A stretch of 15,167 nucleotides of DNA from Bacillota bacterium. GTDB taxonomy: Bacteria > Bacillota > Clostridia > Clostridiales > Clostridiaceae. A program made the translations under genes and the position numbers. This document shows, piece after piece, positions 7,249 to 14,251 of the stretch. The first letter of the stretch is position 1. Each line of letters starts with the position of its first letter. The DNA lies in the NCBI GenBank assembly GCA_023451395.1, contig JAEXZL010000163.1, positions 1 through 15,167 of the forward strand, read 5' to 3'. A model generated the notes under the pieces. That model worked only from the letters and a program-made list of their open reading frames with translations. It did not search any database and was not told where the DNA came from.

Positions 7249-8214
7249 TTGGAGATTAAGCTTATTAAGGGACACGGTTCAGGAAATGAATTTTATATTA
7301 TTGATGAAATTGAGGGGAATTATTCCTTTAGTGAAGATGATAGGAAAGAGATAGCAATAAGTCTATGCGATAAGCTAGGAGAATTGGGTGCAGATGGAAT
7401 ACTTTTTCTTCTTAAAAGTGAAACCTCTCAGGGGAGAATGAGGATTTTTAATGCCGATGGCTCTGAAGCAGAAATGTGTGGAAATGGTCTAAGACTTATT
7501 GGAAGATATGTTATGGAGAAGCTTCAAAGGGACAATGTAGCAATTGACACTATGAAGGCCAGGTACGAGTTAAAGCGCTGTAAGGATATATATGAAGGTG
7601 TCTTTACAGTGGAGGTTCCTATAGACACTATAGATTTTGCACCTTCAGCAATGCCAATTAATTTTACCAAGGAAAAACTTCTTTTTGAGAACTTGAAGGA
7701 GCTATCAGATAAATATAGTTTCTCTGCAGTAAGCATAACAAATCCTCATCTTGTTTCCATAGTTTCAGAAATTGACGATGTAGACCTCACAGAAATAGGA
7801 ATTAAAGCTAATAACACCAAGGAGCTTTTTCCTAAAGGTACAAATGTTAATTTTTTAAAGCTATTATCAGAGGATAGTATTTTTGTAAGAACATACGAAA
7901 GAGGGGTTGGTCTTACTCCTTCCTGTGGAACAGGGATGATTGCTTCTTCTGTAATAGCTTCCATAAATAATAAGAATTTAGAAGGAAAAAACCTCAAGGT
8001 AGTAAATCAAGGGGGAATGATACTCTGTACCGTAAGAAGGAAGAAAGATAATAATATCACCGTTAACTTTAAGGGGAATGCTACATATATTTATAGTACA
8101 GCTATAGATTATAATAAGGGCAATTTCTCTATAGCTAAGGATAAAGAAAGCTTCTTTGAGGAAGGCTTAAATTATGAGGAATTTCTTAAGGAAATAAAAA
8201 ATAAATTCAATTAA
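7249..8214 (+). CDS. dapF: Diaminopimelate epimerase DapF
   Basis: DapF converts L,L-diaminopimelate to meso-diaminopimelate, the precursor of lysine and of the peptidoglycan cross-link, by a cofactor-free two-cysteine mechanism in the cytoplasm. The catalytic pair is visible: Cys77 in EMCGNGLR and Cys226 in PSCGTGM, with the family motifs HGSGNEF near the N-terminus, FNADGSEAEMCGNG and YERGVGLTP. I place the start at TTG 7249, giving MEIKLIKGHGSGNEF, which aligns with the usual DapF N-terminus. A GTG at 7240 would add three residues but has the SD almost on top of it. The protein is 321 residues, about 40 longer than the typical 275-280. The excess is a charged C-terminal tail after the last recognisable strand, of unknown role. 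It follows the amidase gene closely, and the lysA riboswitch lies downstream. Confidence 0.93.
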   Translation: MEIKLIKGHGSGNEFYIIDEIEGNYSFSEDDRKEIAISLCDKLGELGADGILFLLKSETSQGRMRIFNADGSEAEMCGNGLRLIGRYVMEKLQRDNVAIDTMKARYELKRCKDIYEGVFTVEVPIDTIDFAPSAMPINFTKEKLLFENLKELSDKYSFSAVSITNPHLVSIVSEIDDVDLTEIGIKANNTKELFPKGTNVNFLKLLSEDSIFVRTYERGVGLTPSCGTGMIASSVIASINNKNLEGKNLKVVNQGGMILCTVRRKKDNNITVNFKGNATYIYSTAIDYNKGNFSIAKDKESFFEEGLNYEEFLKEIKNKFN

Positions 8215-8296
8215 TTTGAGAAAGTTGTCAAAAAAATTAAAAAATACTTTATCAAATAAAAGCTTTATGCTAGACTTATATTTAAATGAATAAAAG
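8215..8296 (+). promoter_or_regulatory. AT-rich leader promoter region of lysA
   Basis: This stretch between the dapF stop and the riboswitch is very AT-rich and should carry the lysA promoter. TTGTCA at 8225-8230 is a fair -35 box, but the nearest -10-like hexamers (TACTTT 8245-8250, TTATCA 8249-8254, TATGCT 8266-8271) are at imperfect spacing or composition. No terminator is evident after dapF, so readthrough from dapF into the leader is possible. Confidence 0.35.
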
Positions 8297-8467
8297 ACCA
8301 GGGTAGAGGTGCTGGTATCAAAAGTAGCTATTCTTAGCTGGCAGGCATTAAGGAGTAGTAAAAGGGATATCGGCCGAAGATAACAATCCGGCAGGAGAGG
8401 TTACCTGGTTATACATAAAATATATGTATAATTGTCACAGAGTTATTCCTGTGGAGAGCTACAAGGT
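8297..8467 (+). ncRNA. Lysine riboswitch (L box) aptamer controlling lysA
   Basis: The 5' leader of lysA contains the conserved L-box core in the correct order: GTAGAGGTGC at 8303-8312, AAAGTA (8321-8326), AAGGGATAT followed by GGCCGAAGA (about 8361-8380), and TGTCACAG...CTGTGGAGAGCTAC (8433-8462). The closing helix P1 is formed by GTAG (8303-8306) with CTAC (8459-8462), plus ACC (8297-8299) with GGT (8465-8467). Internal hairpins include ATACATA/TATGTAT and CACAG/CTGTG. The RNA binds lysine and, with the downstream switching helices, ends transcription before lysA when lysine is plentiful. The location directly before a lysine-producing gene agrees with the assignment. Confidence 0.93.
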
Positions 8468-8546
8468 ACACAAATCCAGCATTTTATGTGCAGTAGGGGG
8501 TGTTCCTTTGCTGCACTTATTATATGTGCATAATCTTTTGTCTACC
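8465..8546 (+). promoter_or_regulatory. Antiterminator helix of the lysine riboswitch
   Basis: GGTACACAAA (8465-8474) can pair with TTTGTCTACC (8537-8546) in ten positions with a single C-C mismatch. The 5' arm overlaps the 3' strand of aptamer helix P1, and the 3' arm overlaps the 5' strand of the terminator, so the three helices are mutually exclusive as expected for a transcriptional off-switch. A separate hairpin, GTGCAG (8488-8493) with CTGCAC (8511-8516), would fit inside the antiterminator loop. Confidence 0.7.
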
Positions 8547-8573
8547 CGCCAGGTTTAGCGGGTTTTTATTTTA
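8544..8573 (+). terminator. Riboswitch-controlled terminator upstream of lysA
   Basis: ACCCGC (8544-8549) pairs with GCGGGT (8558-8563) around an 8-base loop, followed by TTTTTATTTT. It ends 22 bases before the lysA ATG and is the intrinsic terminator of the lysine riboswitch. Confidence 0.88.
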
Positions 8574-8595
8574 TAAAGTGTAGGAGGTACAGAAA

Positions 8596-9882
8596 ATGAA
8601 GCTTTTTGGCACAATGAAGGTAGAGGACAATTTATTAACTATAGGAAATATTCGGGTTACCAGCCTTGTTAAAAAGTATGGAACTCCTCTTTATGTAATG
8701 GATGAAGAACTTATAAGAAACACTTGCAGAGAGTATATAAATGCTTTTGGCAGCAATAACCGGGTAGCCTATGCAGGAAAGGCTTTTCTTACCCTTGCCA
8801 TGTGCAAGCTTATAGCTGAAGAAGGAATGTATTTGGATGTGGTTTCTGGAGGAGAGTTATACACCGCTTATAAGGCAGAATTCCCAATGGAGAGAGTATA
8901 TTTTCATGGAAATAACAAAACCATAGAAGAGATTCAACTGGGATTGAAGACTGGTGTGGGAAGATTTGTAGTGGATAATGAGTTTGAACTTGTTAATTTA
9001 AATAGGCTTGCGGGAATGTATAACAAGAAACAGAAGGTACTATTAAGAGTTACACCAGGGATTGAGGCTCATACCCATGAATACATTAAAACTGGACAGC
9101 TTGATTCTAAGTTTGGCTTTGCAGCTTTAGGAGACTTAATAATGAAAATAGTAAAAGAAGCCATAGAGCTTCCTAATATAGAGCTTGTAGGACTTCACTG
9201 CCATATAGGCTCTCAAATATTTGACACTGTGCCTTATGAGGATGCAGCAAAAATTATGCTGGAGTTAATTGATAAAATTTATAGAGAAAGAAACTACCTA
9301 CTTAAGGAATTGGATTTAGGAGGAGGCTTTGGTATATACTACAGTGAAGAGGATAAACCTAAGACTACTGAGGAATATTGCAGTGCAATTATAAGTTCTG
9401 CAGAAGAAAGCTGTACAAGGCTTAGGCTCCCAATGCCTGTGCTTACCATTGAACCAGGACGATCCATAGTAGGAAATTCTGGTGTAACTTTGTACACTGT
9501 TGGATCAATAAAAGAAATACCTGAGATTAACAAGTATGTTTCTGTTGATGGAGGTATGACTGATAATATAAGGCCAGCCTTATACAATGCGTCTTATGAA
9601 TGCATGGTGGCTAATAGAATGCTTCAGAGCGTAGAAGAGAAGGTGACTATCTCAGGAAAATGTTGCGAGTCTGGTGATATACTTGTTAAGGGGGCTCCAA
9701 TGCCAAAGGTAAATAGCGGAGATATTTTGGCTGTTATGTCCACAGGAGCTTACTGCTATTCTATGAGCAGTAACTATAATAAAATTCCTAAGGCTGCAGT
9801 GGTAATGGTCTCTAAGGGACAAGAAAGGCTTATCTGCAAAAGAGAAAGCTATGAAGACATAATTAAAAATGAAATGAAATAA
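8596..9882 (+). CDS. lysA: Diaminopimelate decarboxylase LysA
   Basis: LysA is a PLP-dependent, fold type III decarboxylase that converts meso-diaminopimelate to L-lysine and CO2, the last step of lysine synthesis. The 428-residue protein has normal length. The PLP-binding lysine is Lys62 (VAYAGKAF). Other family motifs appear in order: DVVSGGELYTA (81-91), VYFHGNNKT, HCHIGSQ (201-207), the phosphate-binding GGGFG (242-246), EPGRS (286-290), the active-site CESGD (357-361, supplied across the dimer) and GAYCYSMSSNYN near the C-terminus. The ATG at 8596 has SD AGGAGG (8582-8587). Expression is controlled by the lysine riboswitch immediately upstream, and a hairpin follows the stop. Together with dapF it covers the last two steps of the DAP route. 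Confidence 0.96.
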   Translation: MKLFGTMKVEDNLLTIGNIRVTSLVKKYGTPLYVMDEELIRNTCREYINAFGSNNRVAYAGKAFLTLAMCKLIAEEGMYLDVVSGGELYTAYKAEFPMERVYFHGNNKTIEEIQLGLKTGVGRFVVDNEFELVNLNRLAGMYNKKQKVLLRVTPGIEAHTHEYIKTGQLDSKFGFAALGDLIMKIVKEAIELPNIELVGLHCHIGSQIFDTVPYEDAAKIMLELIDKIYRERNYLLKELDLGGGFGIYYSEEDKPKTTEEYCSAIISSAEESCTRLRLPMPVLTIEPGRSIVGNSGVTLYTVGSIKEIPEINKYVSVDGGMTDNIRPALYNASYECMVANRMLQSVEEKVTISGKCCESGDILVKGAPMPKVNSGDILAVMSTGAYCYSMSSNYNKIPKAAVVMVSKGQERLICKRESYEDIIKNEMK

Positions 9883-9886
9883 ATTG

Positions 9887-9918
9887 TAGGCTGCCTATTG
9901 GGCAGTCTATCTTTATTT
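9887..9918 (+). terminator. Terminator after lysA
   Basis: TAGGCTGCC (9887-9895) pairs with GGCAGTCTA (9901-9909) in a 9-bp stem with one G-T pair and a TATTG loop. A T-rich tail (TCTTTATTTAT) follows. It starts 4 bases after the lysA stop. Confidence 0.8.
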
Positions 9919-10004
9919 ATCTGTAAAAGCATAAACAAAAGCAAAATGTTTATATATTATTTATTATTACTTAAATAACCCACGATTTAATTTGCCTTAG
10001 ATTA

Positions 10005-10013
10005 TGGTATACT
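10005..10013 (+). promoter_or_regulatory. Extended -10 promoter for the DUF3006-signal peptidase unit
   Basis: TGGTATACT (10005-10013) combines a TG dinucleotide with the -10 box TATACT, an extended -10 element that can work without a good -35. It would start RNA near position 10020. That places an upstream in-frame ATG (10004) outside the transcript and supports the ATG at 10046 as the real start. Confidence 0.55.
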
Positions 10014-10045
10014 ATTTATATTATGCAGTAAAAGGGGTAACTATT

Positions 10046-10285
10046 ATGAAATATAAAGAAGAGCTTATTGTAGATAGGATTGAAGAAAATCATATAGTGG
10101 TATGTGAAGATAATAAAGGCAATATGATTAATATAGATATAATGCAGATGAGGGGGACGGTAAAGGAAGGGGATATAATAAAGCTTAAGGATGGGAAATA
10201 TGAAGTAGATACAGTTGCTACTTCAAGAAGAAAAAAAGACATAGAAGATATGGTGAAAGGCATGTGGGTGGAAGATGAGAAGTAA
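10046..10285 (+). CDS. Small DUF3006-like protein
   Basis: This is a 79-residue acidic protein of unknown function, MKYKEELIVDRIEENHIVVCEDN at its start (given here only to residue 23 in meaning: a beta-rich VDRIE...VVCED pattern). The VDRIEE / VVCED / MINI / VKEGDII layout matches what I recall of the DUF3006 family of small Firmicute proteins, whose role is not known. I chose ATG 10046 because AAAGGGG (10031-10037) lies 8 bases upstream and an extended -10 box at 10005-10013 puts the earlier ATG at 10004 before the transcription start. It has no signal peptide or membrane segment. Its stop codon overlaps the start of the signal peptidase gene by 11 bases, so the two are probably translated as a coupled pair. 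The overlap suggests a functional link but does not define one. Confidence 0.72.
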   Translation: MKYKEELIVDRIEENHIVVCEDNKGNMINIDIMQMRGTVKEGDIIKLKDGKYEVDTVATSRRKKDIEDMVKGMWVEDEK

Positions 10286-10826
10286 AAGAATGAACAGTGA
10301 AAGACGCAGGAAACAAAGTCAAGTAAGTAAATTGATATATGATTGGGTATTCCCCATAGCAGCTGCTCTTATTATAGCCTATCTTATTAATACCTTTGTA
10401 CTTTTTAAGGTATATATACCTTCAGAATCTATGAAGCCAACCTTAAACAAAGGTGATCAGCTTTTTGTTACAAGAATATATAATAAAAGCAAAATAGAAA
10501 GAGGAGATGTTATAGTCTTTTACTCAAAGGAGCTAGAGGACTTGCTTATAAAGAGGGTAATTGGTTTACCAGGAGATAATATTGAAATTAAGGATGGCAT
10601 AGTAGCTGTAAATGGTGAAGAAATAGAAGAAGATTATGTACAGTATAATCAAGAAAAAGATGGTAGTTTTCAGGTTCCTGAAGGCAAATACTTATTTTTA
10701 GGTGATAACCGAGCCAACTCTAAAGATAGCCGTTACTGGGAAAATCCTTATATAGACCAGGAAGACATTAAAGGTAAGGCTCAGATAAGAATATATCCCT
10801 TTGATAGGATAGGCACTATTAAATAA
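10275..10826 (+). CDS. lepB: Type I signal peptidase
   Basis: This is a membrane-bound serine protease that removes signal peptides from exported preproteins on the outer face of the membrane. The 183-residue protein has a basic N-terminus, one membrane segment (about residues 24-45) and the S26 catalytic domain outside, the compact SipS-like form of Gram-positives. The catalytic dyad is Ser52 (PSESMKPTL) and Lys93 (LIKRVIGLPGD). The conserved box GDNRANSKDSRYW at 143-155 is intact. The start at 10275 overlaps the preceding gene by 11 bases and has only a weak SD (GGTGGAAG abutting the ATG), so translation probably depends on coupling. An ATG at 10290 is an alternative that would drop five residues. 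The dipeptidase gene follows after 14 bases. Confidence 0.94.
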   Translation: MRSKRMNSERRRKQSQVSKLIYDWVFPIAAALIIAYLINTFVLFKVYIPSESMKPTLNKGDQLFVTRIYNKSKIERGDVIVFYSKELEDLLIKRVIGLPGDNIEIKDGIVAVNGEEIEEDYVQYNQEKDGSFQVPEGKYLFLGDNRANSKDSRYWENPYIDQEDIKGKAQIRIYPFDRIGTIK

Positions 10827-10840
10827 TAGGAGGTTTTTTT

Positions 10841-12238
10841 ATGAAGGAGATTGATGTAAAAGTTGAAGCACTAAAAAATGGGTTAATAAGAGACACTCAG
10901 GAGCTTTTAAAAATAAGAAGCTTAGAGGATAATGCAAAACCTGGTATGCCTTTTGGAGAGGAAGTTAATAAGGCTCTAGAAAAGGCATTAGAAATAGCAG
11001 CGAACTTAGGTTTTAAGACAGTAAACCTAGATGGGTATTTAGGGTATGCAGAATATGGTGAAGGTGAGGACTATATTGCGGTACTTGGACATTTAGATGT
11101 GGTTCCTGAGGGTGATGGATGGAAGTATTCTCCTTATGGTGGAGAAATTCATGACGGAAGAATTTATGGACGAGGTGCAATGGATAATAAGGGTCCTATT
11201 CTTTCTGCCTTATACGGTTTAAAGGCTGTAGTAGATGCAGGCCTTACTCTTTCAAGAAAGGTAAGAATAATTTTCGGCACAAATGAAGAAAGTGGTAGTG
11301 GAGAGATGTTTTATTATAATGAGAGAGAAAAAGAGCCTTATGCTGGCTTTACTCCAGACGCAGAATTCCCTATTATTTATGCTGAGAAGGGATATATAGT
11401 TTTTGATATGGTTAAGCCCATAAAAACTAATAGCAAAAGAAGCATAAAAATAGAAAGCATCATTGGGGGAAATAGACCTAATATGGTGCCAGATTATTGT
11501 GAAGCAAAAATAATCACGGATGATCCTGCTAATGTAATATCTTATCTTAGCGAATTTAAATATGAAAATAAATATGATATACAATATGAAAGATATTCAG
11601 AGGGCATTCTTTTAAAATCCTATGGGGTATCTGCTCATGGAAGTACTCCGGAGCTTGGGAAAAATGCAATTATGCAGCTTCTTGCTTTCTTAGGCACTCT
11701 ACCTTTAAAGGATACTGATGTTGGAGACTTTCTAAGCTTTGTTAATGAGCATATAGGGCTTGAAACAGAAGGAGAATCTTTAGGGATAAATTTAGAGGAT
11801 ACAGTTTCTGGAAAACTTTCCTTTAATGTGGGTATAATTAATTATAATGAAGAAAGAATAGCACTTACTATTAATGTTAGATATCCAGTTACTTTTAATC
11901 TAGAGGATATTTTAACTCGAATAGAGAGAAAAATTCTTAATAACGATATAGAGCTTAAAAATTTGGCTCACGATAAGCCATTGTATTTTTCAAAAGAGCA
12001 TATTTTAATTAAAACTCTTCAAAAGGTTTATAAAGAGAATACAGGTTTTGAACCGGAGCTTTTGGCCATTGGAGGAGGAACTTACGCTAAATCTATAAGC
12101 AATATAGTTGCCTTTGGACCAATGTTTCCTGGAAGTCCTGATTTAGCTCATCAGGCAAATGAATATATTGAAATTGAGAATCTTATAAAATGCGCTAAGA
12201 TTTATGGGGAAGCTATTTACGAGCTCTCTAATAGCTAA
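10841..12238 (+). CDS. pepV: PepV-like M20 dipeptidase
   Basis: This is a cytoplasmic di-zinc dipeptidase of the M20 family that releases amino acids from dipeptides with broad specificity. At 465 residues it matches Lactobacillus PepV (about 470). Metal and catalytic residues are all present and close to the PepV numbering: His84 and Asp86 (GHLDVVPEG), Asp115 (RGAMDNKGP), Glu149-Glu150 (TNEESGSGE), Asp173 (TPDAEFP) and His437 (LAHQANEY). A dimerisation/lid domain lies between about residues 185 and 385. The ATG at 10841 has SD AGGAGG at 10828-10833, followed by a T-rich spacer. It begins 14 bases after the signal peptidase stop and ends about 40 bases before ftsH, so it may be cotranscribed with both. 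Succinyl-DAP desuccinylase (DapE) belongs to the same superfamily, but length and motifs favour PepV. Confidence 0.9.
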   Translation: MKEIDVKVEALKNGLIRDTQELLKIRSLEDNAKPGMPFGEEVNKALEKALEIAANLGFKTVNLDGYLGYAEYGEGEDYIAVLGHLDVVPEGDGWKYSPYGGEIHDGRIYGRGAMDNKGPILSALYGLKAVVDAGLTLSRKVRIIFGTNEESGSGEMFYYNEREKEPYAGFTPDAEFPIIYAEKGYIVFDMVKPIKTNSKRSIKIESIIGGNRPNMVPDYCEAKIITDDPANVISYLSEFKYENKYDIQYERYSEGILLKSYGVSAHGSTPELGKNAIMQLLAFLGTLPLKDTDVGDFLSFVNEHIGLETEGESLGINLEDTVSGKLSFNVGIINYNEERIALTINVRYPVTFNLEDILTRIERKILNNDIELKNLAHDKPLYFSKEHILIKTLQKVYKENTGFEPELLAIGGGTYAKSISNIVAFGPMFPGSPDLAHQANEYIEIENLIKCAKIYGEAIYELSNS

Positions 12239-12277
12239 GAAAGGAAGTGAAGGTCAACCGAGATTTTGCGGTGACAT

Positions 12278-14176
12278 ATGAACAATAATAAGAATAACAA
12301 TAAAAATAAAGGCAATAAGAAGAACGATAACGACAATAATGGTAATAATAAGAGATGGAAGTTTGGAATAACATATATTTTAGCTGTCTTGGGAATAATG
12401 ATGCTTTTCAACTATGGAAGGAATGCTCTTTATACTCAAGAGGTTAGTTATGATGAGTTTTTAAACCTTTTAAATACTAATCAGATAGAAGAGGTAAGTC
12501 TTGCTAGAGATAGAATAACAATAACTCCTAAGGAAGGCACAAGCTATCAGAATAAGACCCTATACACAGCTAATATTGGTGAATTAGCTCTCCCAGATAG
12601 ACTTATTAAATCAGGAGTCAAGTTTAAGGGCCCAATAACCAGCAATTCACTGCTATTAGAAATAATTTTAACCTGGGTAGCTCCGCTGATACTTTTCATG
12701 GTGGTAGGAAGGTTTATGTTTGGCCGCATGGGCAATAAGATGGGTGGCGGTGTTATGTCCTTTGGGAAAAATACCGCAAGACTTTATGCGGAAAGTGAAA
12801 CGGGGATAACCTTTAAGGATGTAGCAGGGCAGGAGGAGGCAAAGGAGTCTCTTAGAGAAATAGTAGACTTCCTTCATGATCCAAAAAGATATACTGAAAT
12901 TGGTTCAAGGCTTCCAAAGGGAGCTCTTTTAGTAGGACCTCCTGGAACTGGTAAGACTCTTTTAGCTAAAGCAGTGGCTGGTGAAGCCCGCGTGCCCTTT
13001 TTCTCTCTATCTGGATCTGATTTTGTAGAGATGTTTGTAGGTATGGGTGCTGCTAGGGTTAGAGACTTATTTAAGCAGGCAGAAGAAAAATCTCCCTGTA
13101 TAATTTTCATAGATGAAATTGATGCTATAGGTAAAAGCAGAGATAATACACTTAGTTCTAATGATGAAAGAGAGCAAACCTTAAATCAGCTTCTTTCCGA
13201 AATGGATGGCTTTGATGCCACTAAGGCAGTTGTTATACTTGGTGCTACTAATAGGCCGGAAATACTTGATAAAGCCCTTCTAAGACCGGGACGCTTTGAC
13301 AGAAGAGTTATTGTTGATAGACCAGATCTTAAGGGAAGAGAGGATATATTAAAGGTTCACTCTAAGGGTGTTAAGATGGAAGGTAGCGTAGATTTAAGCT
13401 CCATAGCAAGAGCTACTCCCGGAGCTGTAGGTGCAGACCTTGCCAATATGATAAATGAGGCGGCACTAAGAGCTGTAAGAGAAGGGAGAAAGGAAGTTAG
13501 CCAGGAGGATTTAGAAGAATCTGTAGAAGTTATTCTTGCAGGAAAGGAAAAGAAGGACAGGATAATGTCCCCTAAGGAAAAGAGAATTGTTGCTTTTCAT
13601 GAGGTGGGTCATGCACTTATTGCTGCCCTCCTTAAAAATACAGATCCAGTACACAAGATAACTATAGTTCCTAGAACAATGGGTGCCTTAGGATATACTC
13701 TTCAACTTCCTGAGGAAGAAAAATACTTAATATCTAAAGAAGAAATGATGGATCAGATAACAGTGATGTTAGGCGGCAGGGCTGCAGAAGAGGTGGAATT
13801 TAAAAGTATCTCTACTGGTGCCTCCAATGATATAGAAAGAGCAACACAAACTGCTAGAAATATGGTTACCATGTATGGCATGACTGATGAGTTTGATATG
13901 ATGGCACTGGAGTCTATGAGCAGCAAATATTTAGACGGAAGACCTGTAAGGAATTGCAGTGACAAAACATCTGCTAGAATTGATGAGGTTACTTTAGAGA
14001 TTATAAAAGCATGTCATAAGAAAGCTATAGATACCTTGGAATATAACAAGGAGCTCCTAAGAAGTATATCTGAAAAACTTTTAGATAAAGAAACTCTTTT
14101 AGGAGAGGAGTTCATGTCTATTATTAAGGAATATAAGGAACAGAGAAATATGTATGCTGGAGATAGTGTAATTTAG
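12278..14176 (+). CDS. ftsH: ATP-dependent zinc metalloprotease FtsH family
   Basis: This is a membrane-bound AAA+ protease that extracts and degrades misfolded membrane and regulatory proteins. The 632-residue protein has an unusual Asn/Lys-rich start (residues 1-26), a first membrane span (about 28-46), an extracytoplasmic FtsH_ext-like domain (about 52-120) and a second span (about 124-148). The AAA domain carries Walker A GPPGTGKT (220-227), Walker B IIFIDE (275-280) and the second region of homology GATNRPEILDKALLRPGRFDRR (about 322-343). The M41 protease domain has HEVGH (441-445) and the third zinc ligand Asp518 in TGASNDIERAT. The ATG at 12278 is the first possible start, because an in-frame stop lies two codons upstream; its SD is weak (GGTG, 4-base spacing). 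It is not next to tilS or hpt, the usual partners of the main ftsH, so this could be a second paralogue. Confidence 0.94.
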   Translation: MNNNKNNNKNKGNKKNDNDNNGNNKRWKFGITYILAVLGIMMLFNYGRNALYTQEVSYDEFLNLLNTNQIEEVSLARDRITITPKEGTSYQNKTLYTANIGELALPDRLIKSGVKFKGPITSNSLLLEIILTWVAPLILFMVVGRFMFGRMGNKMGGGVMSFGKNTARLYAESETGITFKDVAGQEEAKESLREIVDFLHDPKRYTEIGSRLPKGALLVGPPGTGKTLLAKAVAGEARVPFFSLSGSDFVEMFVGMGAARVRDLFKQAEEKSPCIIFIDEIDAIGKSRDNTLSSNDEREQTLNQLLSEMDGFDATKAVVILGATNRPEILDKALLRPGRFDRRVIVDRPDLKGREDILKVHSKGVKMEGSVDLSSIARATPGAVGADLANMINEAALRAVREGRKEVSQEDLEESVEVILAGKEKKDRIMSPKEKRIVAFHEVGHALIAALLKNTDPVHKITIVPRTMGALGYTLQLPEEEKYLISKEEMMDQITVMLGGRAAEEVEFKSISTGASNDIERATQTARNMVTMYGMTDEFDMMALESMSSKYLDGRPVRNCSDKTSARIDEVTLEIIKACHKKAIDTLEYNKELLRSISEKLLDKETLLGEEFMSIIKEYKEQRNMYAGDSVI

Positions 14177-14209
14177 TTTAAAAAGTATATTTAATAATTT
14201 TATGTGAAT

Positions 14210-14230
14210 TCCCGGTATTACCGGGATTTT
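14210..14230 (+). terminator. Stem-loop after ftsH, probable terminator
   Basis: TCCCGGT (14210-14216) pairs perfectly with ACCGGGA (14220-14226) around an ATT loop, followed by TTTTACC. The stem is GC-rich and stable but the T tract is short. It lies 33 bases after the ftsH stop and 26 bases before the next start. Confidence 0.65.
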
Positions 14231-14238
14231 ACCTTCTT

Positions 14239-14245
14239 AGGAGGG
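14239..14245 (+). promoter_or_regulatory. Strong ribosome binding site for a TTG-started gene
   Basis: AGGAGGG lies 6 bases upstream of the TTG at 14252. No ATG or GTG in the same frame is near, so this site fixes TTG as the start of the helicase gene. Confidence 0.75.
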
Positions 14246-14251
14246 ATTGAT

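Noticed and set aside
10004..10045. Upstream ATG extending the DUF3006-like protein by 14 residues
   Set aside because: It overlaps the extended -10 element, so it would precede the transcription start; the ATG at 10046 has a good SD.
10841..12238. DapE (succinyl-diaminopimelate desuccinylase) as identity of the M20 gene near dapF/lysA
   Set aside because: Length (465 rather than about 375) and the spacing of metal ligands match PepV, not DapE.
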